Positions 55,629-64,000 of a stretch of 64,000 bases of DNA are shown in pieces. Numbering within the stretch: position 1 is the stretch's first letter; every line of letters begins with the position of its first letter. The DNA comes from Alterileibacterium massiliense. Its GTDB lineage: Bacteria; Bacillota; Clostridia; Peptostreptococcales; Anaerovoracaceae. The notes beneath the pieces are model-generated. The model was not told where the DNA came from. It was given only the letters and a program-made list of their open reading frames with translations, and did no database searches. The position numbers were made by a program, and so were the translations under genes. The stretch spans positions 124,001-188,000 of the forward strand of contig NZ_FNWE01000002.1 in NCBI RefSeq assembly GCF_900104645.1, given 5' to 3'.

Positions 55629-56502
55629 TATCTATCCTACGCCTTTAGATGAAATAAAATATATCAAGAAAAAATACGGATTTGAAACAGCTAAGAAATT
55701 AGGTCAAAATTTCATAACAAATAGAGAAGTTGCTAAGGATATTGTTAGCGGGTCAGAAGCTATAAATAGCATAGTTATAGAGATAGGCCCCGGAATAGGG
55801 ACGCTCACAGCTCTCCTTGCGAAAGAAGCAAGAGCAGTCATTGCAATTGAGCTTGACGACAGATTGATTCCGATTCTTGAAGATAGATTCAGCCCATATG
55901 AAAATGTAAAAATTATCCATAGTGATGTGCTTGAAATAGACCTTAATAAGGTAATAGAGGAAGCGACCAAAGAGTTTGGTAAATCAGAAGTCAAGATAAT
56001 TGGCAACCTGCCATATTATATTACAACCCCAATAATTGTAAGCCTGCTTAAAGGAAAAATTCCTGCACGAAGCATTACAATAATGATTCAAAAAGAGGTG
56101 GCAGACAGGATAATCGCTGAACCGGGCTCAAAGAAATGCGGGGCAATAACCTACTTAGCTCATTATTATTCAAAGCCAAGATTGATATGCGAAGTGGATA
56201 AGGAAAATTTTTATCCTATGCCAAAGGTCGATTCGGCAGTTATAAAACTGGATATAAGAGAAAAGCCGGCAATTTCGGTAGCGAATGAAGAATTATTTTT
56301 CAAAATAATTAAAGCTGGATTTATGCAGAGAAGAAAAACCCTAGTTAACTCAATCTCTCACGGAGGGCAGTTTGACAAGGGAGAAATCATCAAGGCTCTT
56401 GATGCACTCGGCATTGATTTAAGGCGAAGAGCAGAAACTCTCTCGCTCCTTGAATTTGCAAGACTTTCGGCGATACTAGCCGAGGAGAAGCATAATGGAT
56501 AA
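55621..56502 (+). CDS. rsmA: 16S rRNA dimethyladenosine transferase RsmA (KsgA)
   Basis: Dimethylates two adjacent adenines near the 3' end of 16S rRNA; loss gives kasugamycin resistance. The 293-residue protein has AKKLGQNFITNREVAKDI, the SAM loop IEIGPGIGTLTALLA, AIELDDRLIPIL, and the catalytic NLPYYITTPII. MPKVDSAVIKL is also typical. The start is TTG at 55621, inside the rnmV end. The next gene overlaps by eight bases. Confidence 0.96.
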   Translation: MNNIYPTPLDEIKYIKKKYGFETAKKLGQNFITNREVAKDIVSGSEAINSIVIEIGPGIGTLTALLAKEARAVIAIELDDRLIPILEDRFSPYENVKIIHSDVLEIDLNKVIEEATKEFGKSEVKIIGNLPYYITTPIIVSLLKGKIPARSITIMIQKEVADRIIAEPGSKKCGAITYLAHYYSKPRLICEVDKENFYPMPKVDSAVIKLDIREKPAISVANEELFFKIIKAGFMQRRKTLVNSISHGGQFDKGEIIKALDALGIDLRRRAETLSLLEFARLSAILAEEKHNG

Positions 56503-58669
56503 TGAAATAAAGAACGAAAAAATAATGAATGATAAAACAAATAGCAAAGAAGCAATGAGCGATAAGGCAAAAAAAGATAAAAAAGAGAAAAAAAAGGTAT
56601 TCTTGTCGATTAAGAGCGGAATAAATAGAATATATGCCAAAATTCCGAAAAGGGAATCAAAGCTTTACGATGGAAAAATTCATCAGGAATATTTTGTCCT
56701 AAAGCTTGCTGCCTTCTCGCTTTTGATTTACCTATATATAGAAGAATTTGCAAGAATTACGACCAGCACTCTTGGCGGTTTTCTAATGATAGTTAACCAG
56801 CCTTTGGTTTTCTTATACAATTGGCTTATAATCTTCACTACGCTTTCAATATCGCTATTGTTTAAGAGAAGAAACTTCGTAGCAACTGTTGCAGGATTAT
56901 TTTGGATTACTCTTGGGACTGGCAATGGCATAATTTTGACTAAGAGAATGACTCCTTTTACAGTCTACGATATGCAGAATTTAAAAGACGGCCTAACTCT
57001 CGTTACACAGTATTTCAAAATCTGGCAGCTAATCATGCTGATTATCGTAATAGCTTTTGCAGTAGTATTTCTAATTATATTTTTCTTTGCATCGAAGAAG
57101 TGGTGTAATCTAAATTGGAAGAAGAATATCATAACACTTGTATTGCTCGTTGCTTTACTCGCAGGCTCAACGGCTGGGCTTCTAAAGATAGGCAAGCTTT
57201 CAACATATTTCGGTAACCTCAACTACGCATACAAAGACTTTGGTTTTCCATACGGATTTATAAATACGACAGCAAATACGGGAATTAACAAGCCTTTTGG
57301 ATATTCCGAAGCGAGCATAAATGAGATATTGAAAAATGACACATATACCGGAGGCAAATTCAATCCTGATGAATATAGCGAAAAGACATGGCAGGGTGCA
57401 TACAAAAGTCCTAATATAATAGTTCTTCAGCTGGAATCATTTTCGCTTGCACAGGATTATAATCACATAAGCACATCGAATGACCCTACACCTGTATTTA
57501 ACAAGCTTAGAGAGGAGTATTCGACAGGCTGGTTTAAGGTGCCTGCCTGCGGTGCGGGTACTGCGAATACAGAATTTGAAGTTTTGACTGGAATAAGCTC
57601 AAGATTTTTTGGACCGGGAGAATATCCATACAAGGGAAAGCTGAGAGAGCAGACACAGGAGAGCCTAGCCAGCGTGCTCAAAAAAAATGGATATTATACT
57701 GCAGCAATGCACAACCATAGAGCCCTCTTTTACAATCGAAATGAGGTATATCCTAATCTAGGCTTTGACTCTTATACATCAGTTGAATACATGAACGATG
57801 TCGAAAGAACGCCGGTCGGCTGGGCAAAGGATTCGACGATGACAGATGACATCATGGAAATAATGAAGAGTACAAAGGAGAGCGATTTCATGCACATCGT
57901 ATCGGTTCAGGGGCATGGAGCATATCCTAAGGATCAAATTTTTTCCTCACCATATACGAGTGTAACAGCAAATAATAATACTACAAAATATAAGTATGAA
58001 TACTATGTTAACGAGTGTTATGAGATGGATAAATTCTTAGGTGATTTAATTGAAGAGATAAATAAGGCTGGCGAGCCGACAATCATGCTGGTATACGGTG
58101 ACCACATACCCGCACTCGATATTAAGGAAAGCGAATATGCCAATGGTGACTTATATAAGACGAGATATGTGATATGGGATAATATCGGGCTTCCAAAGGT
58201 TGATGGAAATCTCAAAGCATATGAGGCTGGAGCAAGACTTCTCGAAGATGCAGGGATAGTAGCACAGGGAGCAATCTTTGACTATCAACAGACGGCGGAT
58301 AGGGTTAATAAAAAGGACTACCTTAGGAAATTGAAGGCAATTTCATATGACGAAATGTATGGCAATAATTTTGTCTTTGGCGGTAAAAGACCTTATAAAA
58401 AAACCAATATGAAGATGGGATTTAAGGATATTAAGGCTGAAAAAATAGTAAAAATTGGCGGTAGTTATTATATTACCGGACAAAATTTTACGGAGTCCAG
58501 CAGTTTTAGCATGAATGGAAAAATTTTAAATACTATATATCTAAGCCCTGAACTTATAGGACTAAAGGAAAAACTGGATCCAAAGGATATTAAAAAGCTT
58601 AAGGTAAGCCAGATTGATAGAAAAGAAAATTCAATACTTACGACAATAAATACACTTGAAGAGTTATAA
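56495..58669 (+). CDS. LTA-synthase-like membrane sulfatase
   Basis: A 724-residue membrane enzyme of the lipoteichoic-acid synthase (sulfatase-fold) family, which transfers glycerol-phosphate or similar groups on the outer face. About five transmembrane helices lie at 68-85, 93-122, 128-148, 176-199 and 211-231, after a Lys-rich cytosolic start. The outer domain has IIVLQLESFSLAQ (metal ligand Glu314), the catalytic threonine in CGAGTANTEFEVLTG (Thr356), HNHRALFYNR, and VSVQGHGAYP with VYGDHIPALD for metals. It could be a true synthase, a primase or a phosphoethanolamine-type transferase. A C-terminal 110-residue tail is not typical. No other teichoic-acid gene is nearby. Confidence 0.9.
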   Translation: MDNEIKNEKIMNDKTNSKEAMSDKAKKDKKEKKKVFLSIKSGINRIYAKIPKRESKLYDGKIHQEYFVLKLAAFSLLIYLYIEEFARITTSTLGGFLMIVNQPLVFLYNWLIIFTTLSISLLFKRRNFVATVAGLFWITLGTGNGIILTKRMTPFTVYDMQNLKDGLTLVTQYFKIWQLIMLIIVIAFAVVFLIIFFFASKKWCNLNWKKNIITLVLLVALLAGSTAGLLKIGKLSTYFGNLNYAYKDFGFPYGFINTTANTGINKPFGYSEASINEILKNDTYTGGKFNPDEYSEKTWQGAYKSPNIIVLQLESFSLAQDYNHISTSNDPTPVFNKLREEYSTGWFKVPACGAGTANTEFEVLTGISSRFFGPGEYPYKGKLREQTQESLASVLKKNGYYTAAMHNHRALFYNRNEVYPNLGFDSYTSVEYMNDVERTPVGWAKDSTMTDDIMEIMKSTKESDFMHIVSVQGHGAYPKDQIFSSPYTSVTANNNTTKYKYEYYVNECYEMDKFLGDLIEEINKAGEPTIMLVYGDHIPALDIKESEYANGDLYKTRYVIWDNIGLPKVDGNLKAYEAGARLLEDAGIVAQGAIFDYQQTADRVNKKDYLRKLKAISYDEMYGNNFVFGGKRPYKKTNMKMGFKDIKAEKIVKIGGSYYITGQNFTESSSFSMNGKILNTIYLSPELIGLKEKLDPKDIKKLKVSQIDRKENSILTTINTLEEL

Positions 58670-58686
58670 AGACAAGGAAAAAACAC

Positions 58687-59949
58687 ATGGAAAAAGAAGA
58701 AATCAAAGAAAAAATCACGGCGGAAAAAATGGAAAATATGGAAAACAAAGAAGAGACGACGGAAAAAATAGAGGCGAAAAAAGAAGATTGCCAAGAAGAT
58801 GGCAAAGAGAAAAGCAAGCAGAATAAGGAAGAAGAACTTGAAAAGGTTGTAGGGATTCTCGAAATTGCAGACGGCGGGTTTGGATTTCTTAGATTTAACA
58901 ATTTCTTAACCTCGGACGCTGATGTATATGTATCAAATTCCCAGATAAGAAGATTTGATTTAAGGACGGGAGATAAGGTCGAGGGCATCAAGAGAGAGGC
59001 AAATTCGAGAGAGAGGTTCGGAGCCTTGCTAAAAGTAATATCTGTAAATGGCAGGACTCCTGAGCAGGCGAAGAAAAGACCGAGATTTGATGATTTGACG
59101 CCGATTTTTCCACGCGAAAGATTTACATTAGAAAGCACGCCTATTGAACTCAGCACGAGAATGATCGATTTAATCGCTCCTATAGGCAGGGGGCAAAGAG
59201 GTTTAATCGTAGCTCAGCCTAAGGCGGGAAAGACGGTTTTGTTAAAGAAGATAGCAAGCAGTATCGAAGAAAAATATAAGGACACGGAGTTAATTGTGCT
59301 CCTAGTTGATGAAAGACCTGAAGAAGTAACCGATATGAAAAGGTCTCTAAAAAGGGCGGAAGTCATATATTCTACCTTTGATGAAAAGCCCGCACACCAT
59401 GTTAAAGTTGCAGAGATGGTAAATGCGAGGGCAAAGCGTCTTGCTGAAGAGGGTAAAGATGTAGTTATCCTCTTAGATAGCATAACGAGGCTTGCAAGGG
59501 CATATAATATGGAAGTTCCTTCGACAGGAAGAACTCTTTCAGGTGGACTTGACCCAGGGGCCTTGCACCCACCAAAGAAATTCTTCGGTACAGCGAGAAA
59601 TATCGAAGAAGGCGGAAGTGTTACAATACTAGCAACAGCCTTAGTTGACACGGGAAGCCGAATGGACGATGTAATATATGAAGAATTTAAGGGAACGGGA
59701 AATATGGAGCTTCACCTAGATAGAAAGATGAGCGAGAGGAGAATTTTCCCTGCGATAGATCTTGCCAAATCAGGAACAAGGAGAGAGGACCTGCTATTGA
59801 CGCAGGAAGAATATCAAGTCATGTTCTTCCTAAGAAGGCAGATGTCCGATGGCAATCCGTCTGAAGTAACAGAGGAAATTCTAGATAATATGACCCACAC
59901 AAAGACAAATAATGACTTTATAAACATAATGAGAAAAATTAATTATTAA
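58687..59949 (+). CDS. rho: Transcription termination factor Rho
   Basis: A hexameric RNA helicase that ends transcription. The 420-residue protein starts with a 50-residue Glu/Lys-rich extension in place of a full Rho-N helix domain, then the RNA-binding CSD (LEIADGGFGFLRF and YVSNSQIRRFDLRTGD). Walker A is in AQPKAGKTVLLKKIA (Lys182), then VLLVDERPEEVTDM, VVILLDSITRLARAYN (Walker B) and GGLDPGALHPPKKFFG (Q/R loop region). AAGGA lies before the ATG. rpmE, often next to rho, is not found downstream. Confidence 0.97.
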   Translation: MEKEEIKEKITAEKMENMENKEETTEKIEAKKEDCQEDGKEKSKQNKEEELEKVVGILEIADGGFGFLRFNNFLTSDADVYVSNSQIRRFDLRTGDKVEGIKREANSRERFGALLKVISVNGRTPEQAKKRPRFDDLTPIFPRERFTLESTPIELSTRMIDLIAPIGRGQRGLIVAQPKAGKTVLLKKIASSIEEKYKDTELIVLLVDERPEEVTDMKRSLKRAEVIYSTFDEKPAHHVKVAEMVNARAKRLAEEGKDVVILLDSITRLARAYNMEVPSTGRTLSGGLDPGALHPPKKFFGTARNIEEGGSVTILATALVDTGSRMDDVIYEEFKGTGNMELHLDRKMSERRIFPAIDLAKSGTRREDLLLTQEEYQVMFFLRRQMSDGNPSEVTEEILDNMTHTKTNNDFINIMRKINY

Positions 59950-59977
59950 ACAGGATAACAGGATAAGAGGCGAATAA

Positions 59978-61954
59978 TTGGACTACTCAAAAATTTTCTT
60001 AAAAGAGGCGGTGCCGACTTCTATAGGCGGGCAGGCCATTATGGAAGGCGTTATGATGCGAAGCGAGCCATGGACAGCGATAGCATTAAGACTTCCTGAT
60101 GATAGAATATATTTAAAAAGAGAGAAGAACAAGCCAAAGTCAAGGGCATATAAAATTCCATTTATAAGGGGAGTATTCTCATTTTTCGATTCTTTTGTTA
60201 GCGGAATGAAAACTCTTATGGATTCAGCTGATGTCCTTGAACAATTTATGGAAGAAGATGAGGAGGAAGAACCTTCAAAAGAAAGCTTTATAGAAAAGCA
60301 TTTCGGAGAGAGAGCAGCATGGAATTTCGCCATGTTCATATCATTAATATTTGCCTTTGTAATTTCTATAGCAGTATTTGTGATTTTTCCTACATGGGCA
60401 GGAGGCTTTCTCGAAAAACACATTGAAAATTCAGTCCTTCTAAATCTTGCAGAGGGTTTAATAAGGATTCTATTATTTGTCCTATACATTCTCTTAATAT
60501 CTAAGATGAAAGATATTAAAAAATTATTTCAATATCATGGTGCGGAGCACAAGACGATTCATACCTTTGAGAATGGGCTTGAGCTCGTGCCAGATAACGC
60601 AAGGCAGTTTGAAACGCTTCACCCAAGATGTGGGACGAGCTTTGTAATGTTCGTTTTTATAATAAGTTTATTGCTATTTTCCTTCCTCGGCTGGCCTAAC
60701 CTTACGCTTAGAATAGCATCGAGGATAGCACTTCTTCCTGTAATTGCAGGGATAAGCTACGAGTTATTAAAATGGGCGGGAAGAAGCGACAATATTTTAG
60801 TAAAAATTCTGAGCACGCCCGGTCTTATGCTTCAGAAAATTACTACAAATGAACCTACGGATAAACAACTTGAAATAGCTATGGTATCACTCAAGGCTGT
60901 ACTTGGCATGCCTGATGAGCCGGAAATGGAGGCGATTGTGGATAAGGATATGAACATAATCAAAAAGATTTCGCTAAAACTAGCTGGAAGAAAAAAAGAG
61001 GATAAAATCAAGGTGAATGCGGGAGGTGTGGCTAATCCCGCTGCAAGCAGAGAAGAAGAAAGCGATAAGCTTGAGTTCGAGCTTTATATTGACCCACGCT
61101 CAGTTGCAGGAGTGATTGCACATGGAGCAGAAGTTCTTGCGGCTGCAAGAAAACCAAATGCAAAGCATGATGCTACAGAGATTTTCTGCTATGCGATGGG
61201 ATATTCTCATGCTGATATAATAACAAGAAGCACAGAGGTCATCTTTGCAGATGATATTAAAGAATATGACAAGCTCATTGAAAAGAGAGCTTCTGGCGTG
61301 CCACTTCAGTACATAATAAAGGTGCAAGGCTTTATGGGACATCTGATTAGGGTAAATAGCGATGTTCTAATTCCAAGGCTTGATACAGAGATTTTGGTAG
61401 AGCAGACCATAGGCCTAATCAAGGGGAAAAATATCAAGGCTCCTGTAATTGCGGATGTATGCACAGGTAGCGGTGCTATTGGAATATCTCTAGCACATGA
61501 ATTTCCGAATGCGGAAGTCACGATGACGGACATCAGCGACAAGGCAATAAGCACGGCAATAAGCAATGCACAGATCAACTCCGTCTATTCGAGATGTATG
61601 TTCCTGACGGGCGATATGTTCGACGCACTATATGAGGGCAAATTATATGACATTATAACTTGCAATCCCCCATATATTAGAGAGGATATTATAGATACCT
61701 TGGATGAAGAGGTCAAAAACTACGAGCCTTTGATTGCCTTAAATGGCGGTGAGGACGGACTTAAATTCTATAGGATTATTGCTTCAAAGGCATCAAGTCA
61801 TTTAAAGAGCGGTGGAAACTTAGTTTTGGAAATAGGTTCAGAGCAGGCAGAAGAGGTAACAAGACTTCTTGCCTTCACCGGTGATTACGAGAGAATATCA
61901 ACGGTTAAAGATCTTGCCGGCTTAGATAGGGTTATAGTAGCCGAAAAAAAATAA
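59978..61954 (+). CDS. YqhQ (DUF1385) fused to PrmC release-factor methyltransferase
   Basis: One 658-residue frame with two complete domains. Residues about 10-320 are YqhQ/DUF1385: SIGGQAIMEGVMMRSE, several membrane helices (about 112-140, 152-175, 222-240), FQYHGAEHKTIHTFENG and HPRCGTSFVMF. A linker rich in Ala, Glu and Ser follows. Residues about 370-658 are PrmC, which methylates the GGQ glutamine of release factors: helical N-domain, VPLQYIIKVQGFMG, IPRLDTEILVE, VCTGSGAIGISLA (SAM) and the catalytic NPPY (563-566). In many Firmicutes the two are separate neighbours. TTG start with AAGAGG seven bases upstream. prfA, the usual next gene, does not follow; ddl does. Confidence 0.9.
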   Translation: MDYSKIFLKEAVPTSIGGQAIMEGVMMRSEPWTAIALRLPDDRIYLKREKNKPKSRAYKIPFIRGVFSFFDSFVSGMKTLMDSADVLEQFMEEDEEEEPSKESFIEKHFGERAAWNFAMFISLIFAFVISIAVFVIFPTWAGGFLEKHIENSVLLNLAEGLIRILLFVLYILLISKMKDIKKLFQYHGAEHKTIHTFENGLELVPDNARQFETLHPRCGTSFVMFVFIISLLLFSFLGWPNLTLRIASRIALLPVIAGISYELLKWAGRSDNILVKILSTPGLMLQKITTNEPTDKQLEIAMVSLKAVLGMPDEPEMEAIVDKDMNIIKKISLKLAGRKKEDKIKVNAGGVANPAASREEESDKLEFELYIDPRSVAGVIAHGAEVLAAARKPNAKHDATEIFCYAMGYSHADIITRSTEVIFADDIKEYDKLIEKRASGVPLQYIIKVQGFMGHLIRVNSDVLIPRLDTEILVEQTIGLIKGKNIKAPVIADVCTGSGAIGISLAHEFPNAEVTMTDISDKAISTAISNAQINSVYSRCMFLTGDMFDALYEGKLYDIITCNPPYIREDIIDTLDEEVKNYEPLIALNGGEDGLKFYRIIASKASSHLKSGGNLVLEIGSEQAEEVTRLLAFTGDYERISTVKDLAGLDRVIVAEKK

Positions 61955-62076
61955 AATACTGATTAACGGGGCAAATGAAAAATAAAAATGAGATTGATAA
62001 TTAGATTTGCAAGTTAAAGGAAAAAACATATTGATAAATTGTACTGAAAATTAGACTGATAGAGAGGACCGAAAAG

Positions 62077-63156
62077 ATGAATATTGCACTTATCTTTGGT
62101 GGAAAATCTTCTGAGCATGAGATTTCAAGAATGTCTGCTTCAGCTGTATTAAAATGGCTTGTAAAGGGAAGCAACGATGATTCAGAAAAAAATGAAATAT
62201 TAAAGCTAGGCATTGATAAAGAGGGAAGATGGTTCCTTACAGAAGCATCACCTGAAGAAATCTTTGATGGTAGATGGGAAGACAAAAATAACAATAGACC
62301 GGCATATATCACGCCAGACCCCCTTGCCCACGGCATGGTGATTTTGGATGAGGATAGGTTTATTTATAAGAAAATTGATGTTGTAATTCCGGTTTTACAT
62401 GGTGATCATGGAGAAGATGGCGATATTCAAGGCTTGCTTAATATGGCAGAAATTCCTTATGTCGGCTGCGGAGTTGCCACTTCTGCAAATAGTATGGATA
62501 AGTCACTTACGAAGAAGCTTGTCGGATATACAAAGGTAAGGCAGGCGGAATATATAGAAATAAGAAAAAAGGAATATCTAGAGGACAAAGATGGAGAGCT
62601 TTTAAGGATAAAAAATAAATTTAAGGGCAATTATAATCTCTTTGTAAAACCTTCTTCCGCAGGCTCATCAATAGGTGCGTCAGGAATTAAAAGCGAAGCA
62701 GAGCTTCCTCGTGCGATAGAGCTCGCATTAAAGGAGGATAAGAAAGTTCTTATTGAAGAAAAAATAGTAGGTAGAGAGATAGAAGTTGCAATACTTGGTA
62801 ATGATGAACCTAAAGCGAGTGAGGTTGGAGAAATTCTATCAGCTGGAGAATTTTACGACTACGATTCCAAATATAAAAATCCAAAATCAAGGACGAGAAT
62901 TGTGAGCGACCTTCCTAGGGCTACCATTGACGAGATTAGGTCTAAGGCGATAGAGATTTATAAGGCTCTTGAGTGCAGAGGACTTTCCAGAGTGGATTTT
63001 TTCTACACAGAAGATGGGGAGATAGTATTTAATGAAATCAATACCTTCCCAGGATTTACGAGCATAAGTATGTATCCGCTCCTCTGGCAGGATAGAGGAA
63101 TTTCGGGAGAAGAACTTATCAAAGATCTAATAGAACTTGCAATTAATCAAGAGTGA
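62077..63156 (+). CDS. ddl: D-alanine--D-alanine ligase
   Basis: Joins two D-alanines for the peptidoglycan stem peptide. The 359-residue ATP-grasp enzyme begins NIALIFGGKSSEHEISRMSA. VVIPVLHGDHGEDGDIQGLLNM, FVKPSSAGSSIGASGI, VLIEEKIVGREIEVAILG, SRVDFFYTEDGEIVFNEINTFPGFT (in part) and SMYPLLW are hallmark segments. The length fits the longer Gram-positive form. A 122-base gap precedes it, with a GAGAGGA ribosome-binding site. The cca gene follows after three bases. D-Ala:D-Ala rather than D-Lac specificity is expected but was not checked by residue comparison. Confidence 0.96.
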   Translation: MNIALIFGGKSSEHEISRMSASAVLKWLVKGSNDDSEKNEILKLGIDKEGRWFLTEASPEEIFDGRWEDKNNNRPAYITPDPLAHGMVILDEDRFIYKKIDVVIPVLHGDHGEDGDIQGLLNMAEIPYVGCGVATSANSMDKSLTKKLVGYTKVRQAEYIEIRKKEYLEDKDGELLRIKNKFKGNYNLFVKPSSAGSSIGASGIKSEAELPRAIELALKEDKKVLIEEKIVGREIEVAILGNDEPKASEVGEILSAGEFYDYDSKYKNPKSRTRIVSDLPRATIDEIRSKAIEIYKALECRGLSRVDFFYTEDGEIVFNEINTFPGFTSISMYPLLWQDRGISGEELIKDLIELAINQE

Positions 63157-63159
63157 CCA

Positions 63160-64000
63160 ATGAATACTATTCCAAGAAAAATAATATCCATAATTGAAAC
63201 AATTGAGAATGAGGGGTTTAGTGCATATATCGTTGGAGGCTCTGTTAGAGACTTAATTCTTGGGATTGAACCAAATGACTGGGATATAGCAACAAATGGG
63301 ACGCCAGATGAAATCGAAGGAATTTTTGGCAAGCTTGAAGACTATAGAATAAAAACCTTAGGTAAAAAGCATGGCACAATAACGCTATTTGAGAGCGATA
63401 ATAGCAGAACTGCACTTTCTGAAATAACGACTTTTAGAATAGATGGAAGGTACAGCGATGCCAGACATCCCGATTCTGTAAAATTTTCAAGCAGTCTTAG
63501 CGAGGATTTGCGAAGAAGAGATTTTACAATTAATGCATTAGCCATGGATAAAAATGGCAAAATCATAGATCCACTTATGGGGCTTAAAGATATTGAAGAA
63601 AGAATTATTAAAGCTGTCGGAGATCCGGCAGCTCGTTTTAATGAGGACGCACTTAGAATATTAAGAGGAATAAGATTTGAGGGGGAGCTTGCAGAATATG
63701 ATTTTTTAATGGATAAAAAAACCGAAGAAATGATGCTATCCTGTAAGAAGCTTCTATCTAAAATTTCAAAAGAAAGAATCCAAGCCGAGTTTAATAAAAT
63801 TCTTATTTCGCGAGGAGCATCTTTCGTACTTAGAAAATATCAAGAGATAATAGAATTTATAATTGGATTTTCGTATCAAGATAATCTTAATTTAATCGGT
63901 GCTATAAATCCCGCAAATAAAGAATTGGGAAATAATAATTCGGCAAATAAAAAATTAGGAAATAATAATTTGATAACAAAAACTAAGGTGCTTAAAATAA
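63160..64000 (+). CDS. cca: CCA tRNA nucleotidyltransferase (3' end outside window)
   Basis: Adds or repairs the CCA end of tRNAs. The 280 codons seen cover the catalytic head and neck: AYIVGGSVRDLILGIEPNDWDIA with the G-S/G and DxD metal motifs, SEITTFRIDGRYSDARHPDSV, DLRRRDFTINALAM, and the ERxxA-like DALRILRGIRF. It begins three bases after ddl and is cut at the window edge. Near the end, a duplicated 30-base unit adds Asn/Lys-rich residues (SANKKLGNNN). A pure poly(A) polymerase role is less likely, since the nucleotide-binding motif order fits CCA enzymes. Confidence 0.92.
   Translation, partial: MNTIPRKIISIIETIENEGFSAYIVGGSVRDLILGIEPNDWDIATNGTPDEIEGIFGKLEDYRIKTLGKKHGTITLFESDNSRTALSEITTFRIDGRYSDARHPDSVKFSSSLSEDLRRRDFTINALAMDKNGKIIDPLMGLKDIEERIIKAVGDPAARFNEDALRILRGIRFEGELAEYDFLMDKKTEEMMLSCKKLLSKISKERIQAEFNKILISRGASFVLRKYQEIIEFIIGFSYQDNLNLIGAINPANKELGNNNSANKKLGNNNLITKTKVLKI
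63913..63972. repeat. 30-bp tandem duplication inside cca
   Basis: Two copies of a 30-base unit (63913-63942 and 63943-63972) starting GCAAATAA and containing GGAAATAATAATT, with three differences. It is in frame and inserts ten residues per copy. Confidence 0.75.

Overview
The window is the replication-origin region of a low-GC, Gram-positive anaerobe of the class Clostridia. Support comes from the dnaA-dnaN-recF-gyrB-gyrA and rpmH-rnpA-yidD-yidC-jag-mnmE-mnmG-rsmG-parA-parB blocks, a DnaD-family protein, RNase M5, two butyrate-type CoA-transferases, sortase-anchored surface proteins and a BspA-like leucine-rich-repeat protein. An oral or gut relative of the Eubacterium/Mogibacterium/Anaerovoracaceae group would fit, but that placement is inference.

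Layout. The origin lies between dnaA (reading left from about 39.0 kb) and rpmH (reading right from 39.4 kb). Every gene to the right is on the + strand. Most genes to the left are on the - strand, so transcription follows replication outward on both sides. The exceptions are the 12.6, 14.7-16.6 and 28.0-30.1 kb genes.

Left arm, from the edge towards the origin: a truncated secreted surface protein behind a G9 tract; CoA-transferase and glutaminase; a folate block (folBK, folP, an HD hydrolase, folE, folC) interrupted by a large BspA-like surface gene; a phosphatase, a cysteine-protease-like protein, a DUF1858 protein, DUF2156 and GNAT proteins; ung, a PAP2 phosphatase, a lipoprotein; a CoA-transferase plus sodium:amino-acid symporter operon with a palindrome over its promoter; an NlpC/P60 hydrolase, tRNA-Arg(CCU), fchA; the rpsF-ssb-rpsR operon with a likely S6:S18 leader; a beta-helix/Cna-B surface protein; dtd, plsC, a BaiN-like flavoprotein, a nitroreductase; then gyrA, gyrB, recF, dnaN, dnaA.

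Right arm: ribosome/RNase P and membrane-insertion genes, tRNA-U34 modification genes, rsmG, parA-parB with two parS sites, a GdpP-like c-di-AMP phosphodiesterase without membrane helices, rplI, dnaB, a DnaD protein fused to the helicase-loader N-domain but lacking the AAA+ ATPase, an M23 peptidase, divIC, rnmV, rsmA, an LTA-synthase-like enzyme, rho, a YqhQ-PrmC fusion, ddl and a partial CCA-adding enzyme.

Themes. Folate supply (fol genes, fchA) and amino-acid fermentation (glutaminase, symporter, CoA-transferases) dominate metabolism. The most unusual items are the DnaD/loader-domain fusion, the YqhQ-PrmC fusion, the soluble GdpP, an Arg at the quinolone-hotspot residue of GyrA, the G-tract/hairpin before a surface gene, the palindromic operator, and several short tandem repeats at gene ends. 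No CRISPR array, insertion sequence, prophage or rRNA was seen.
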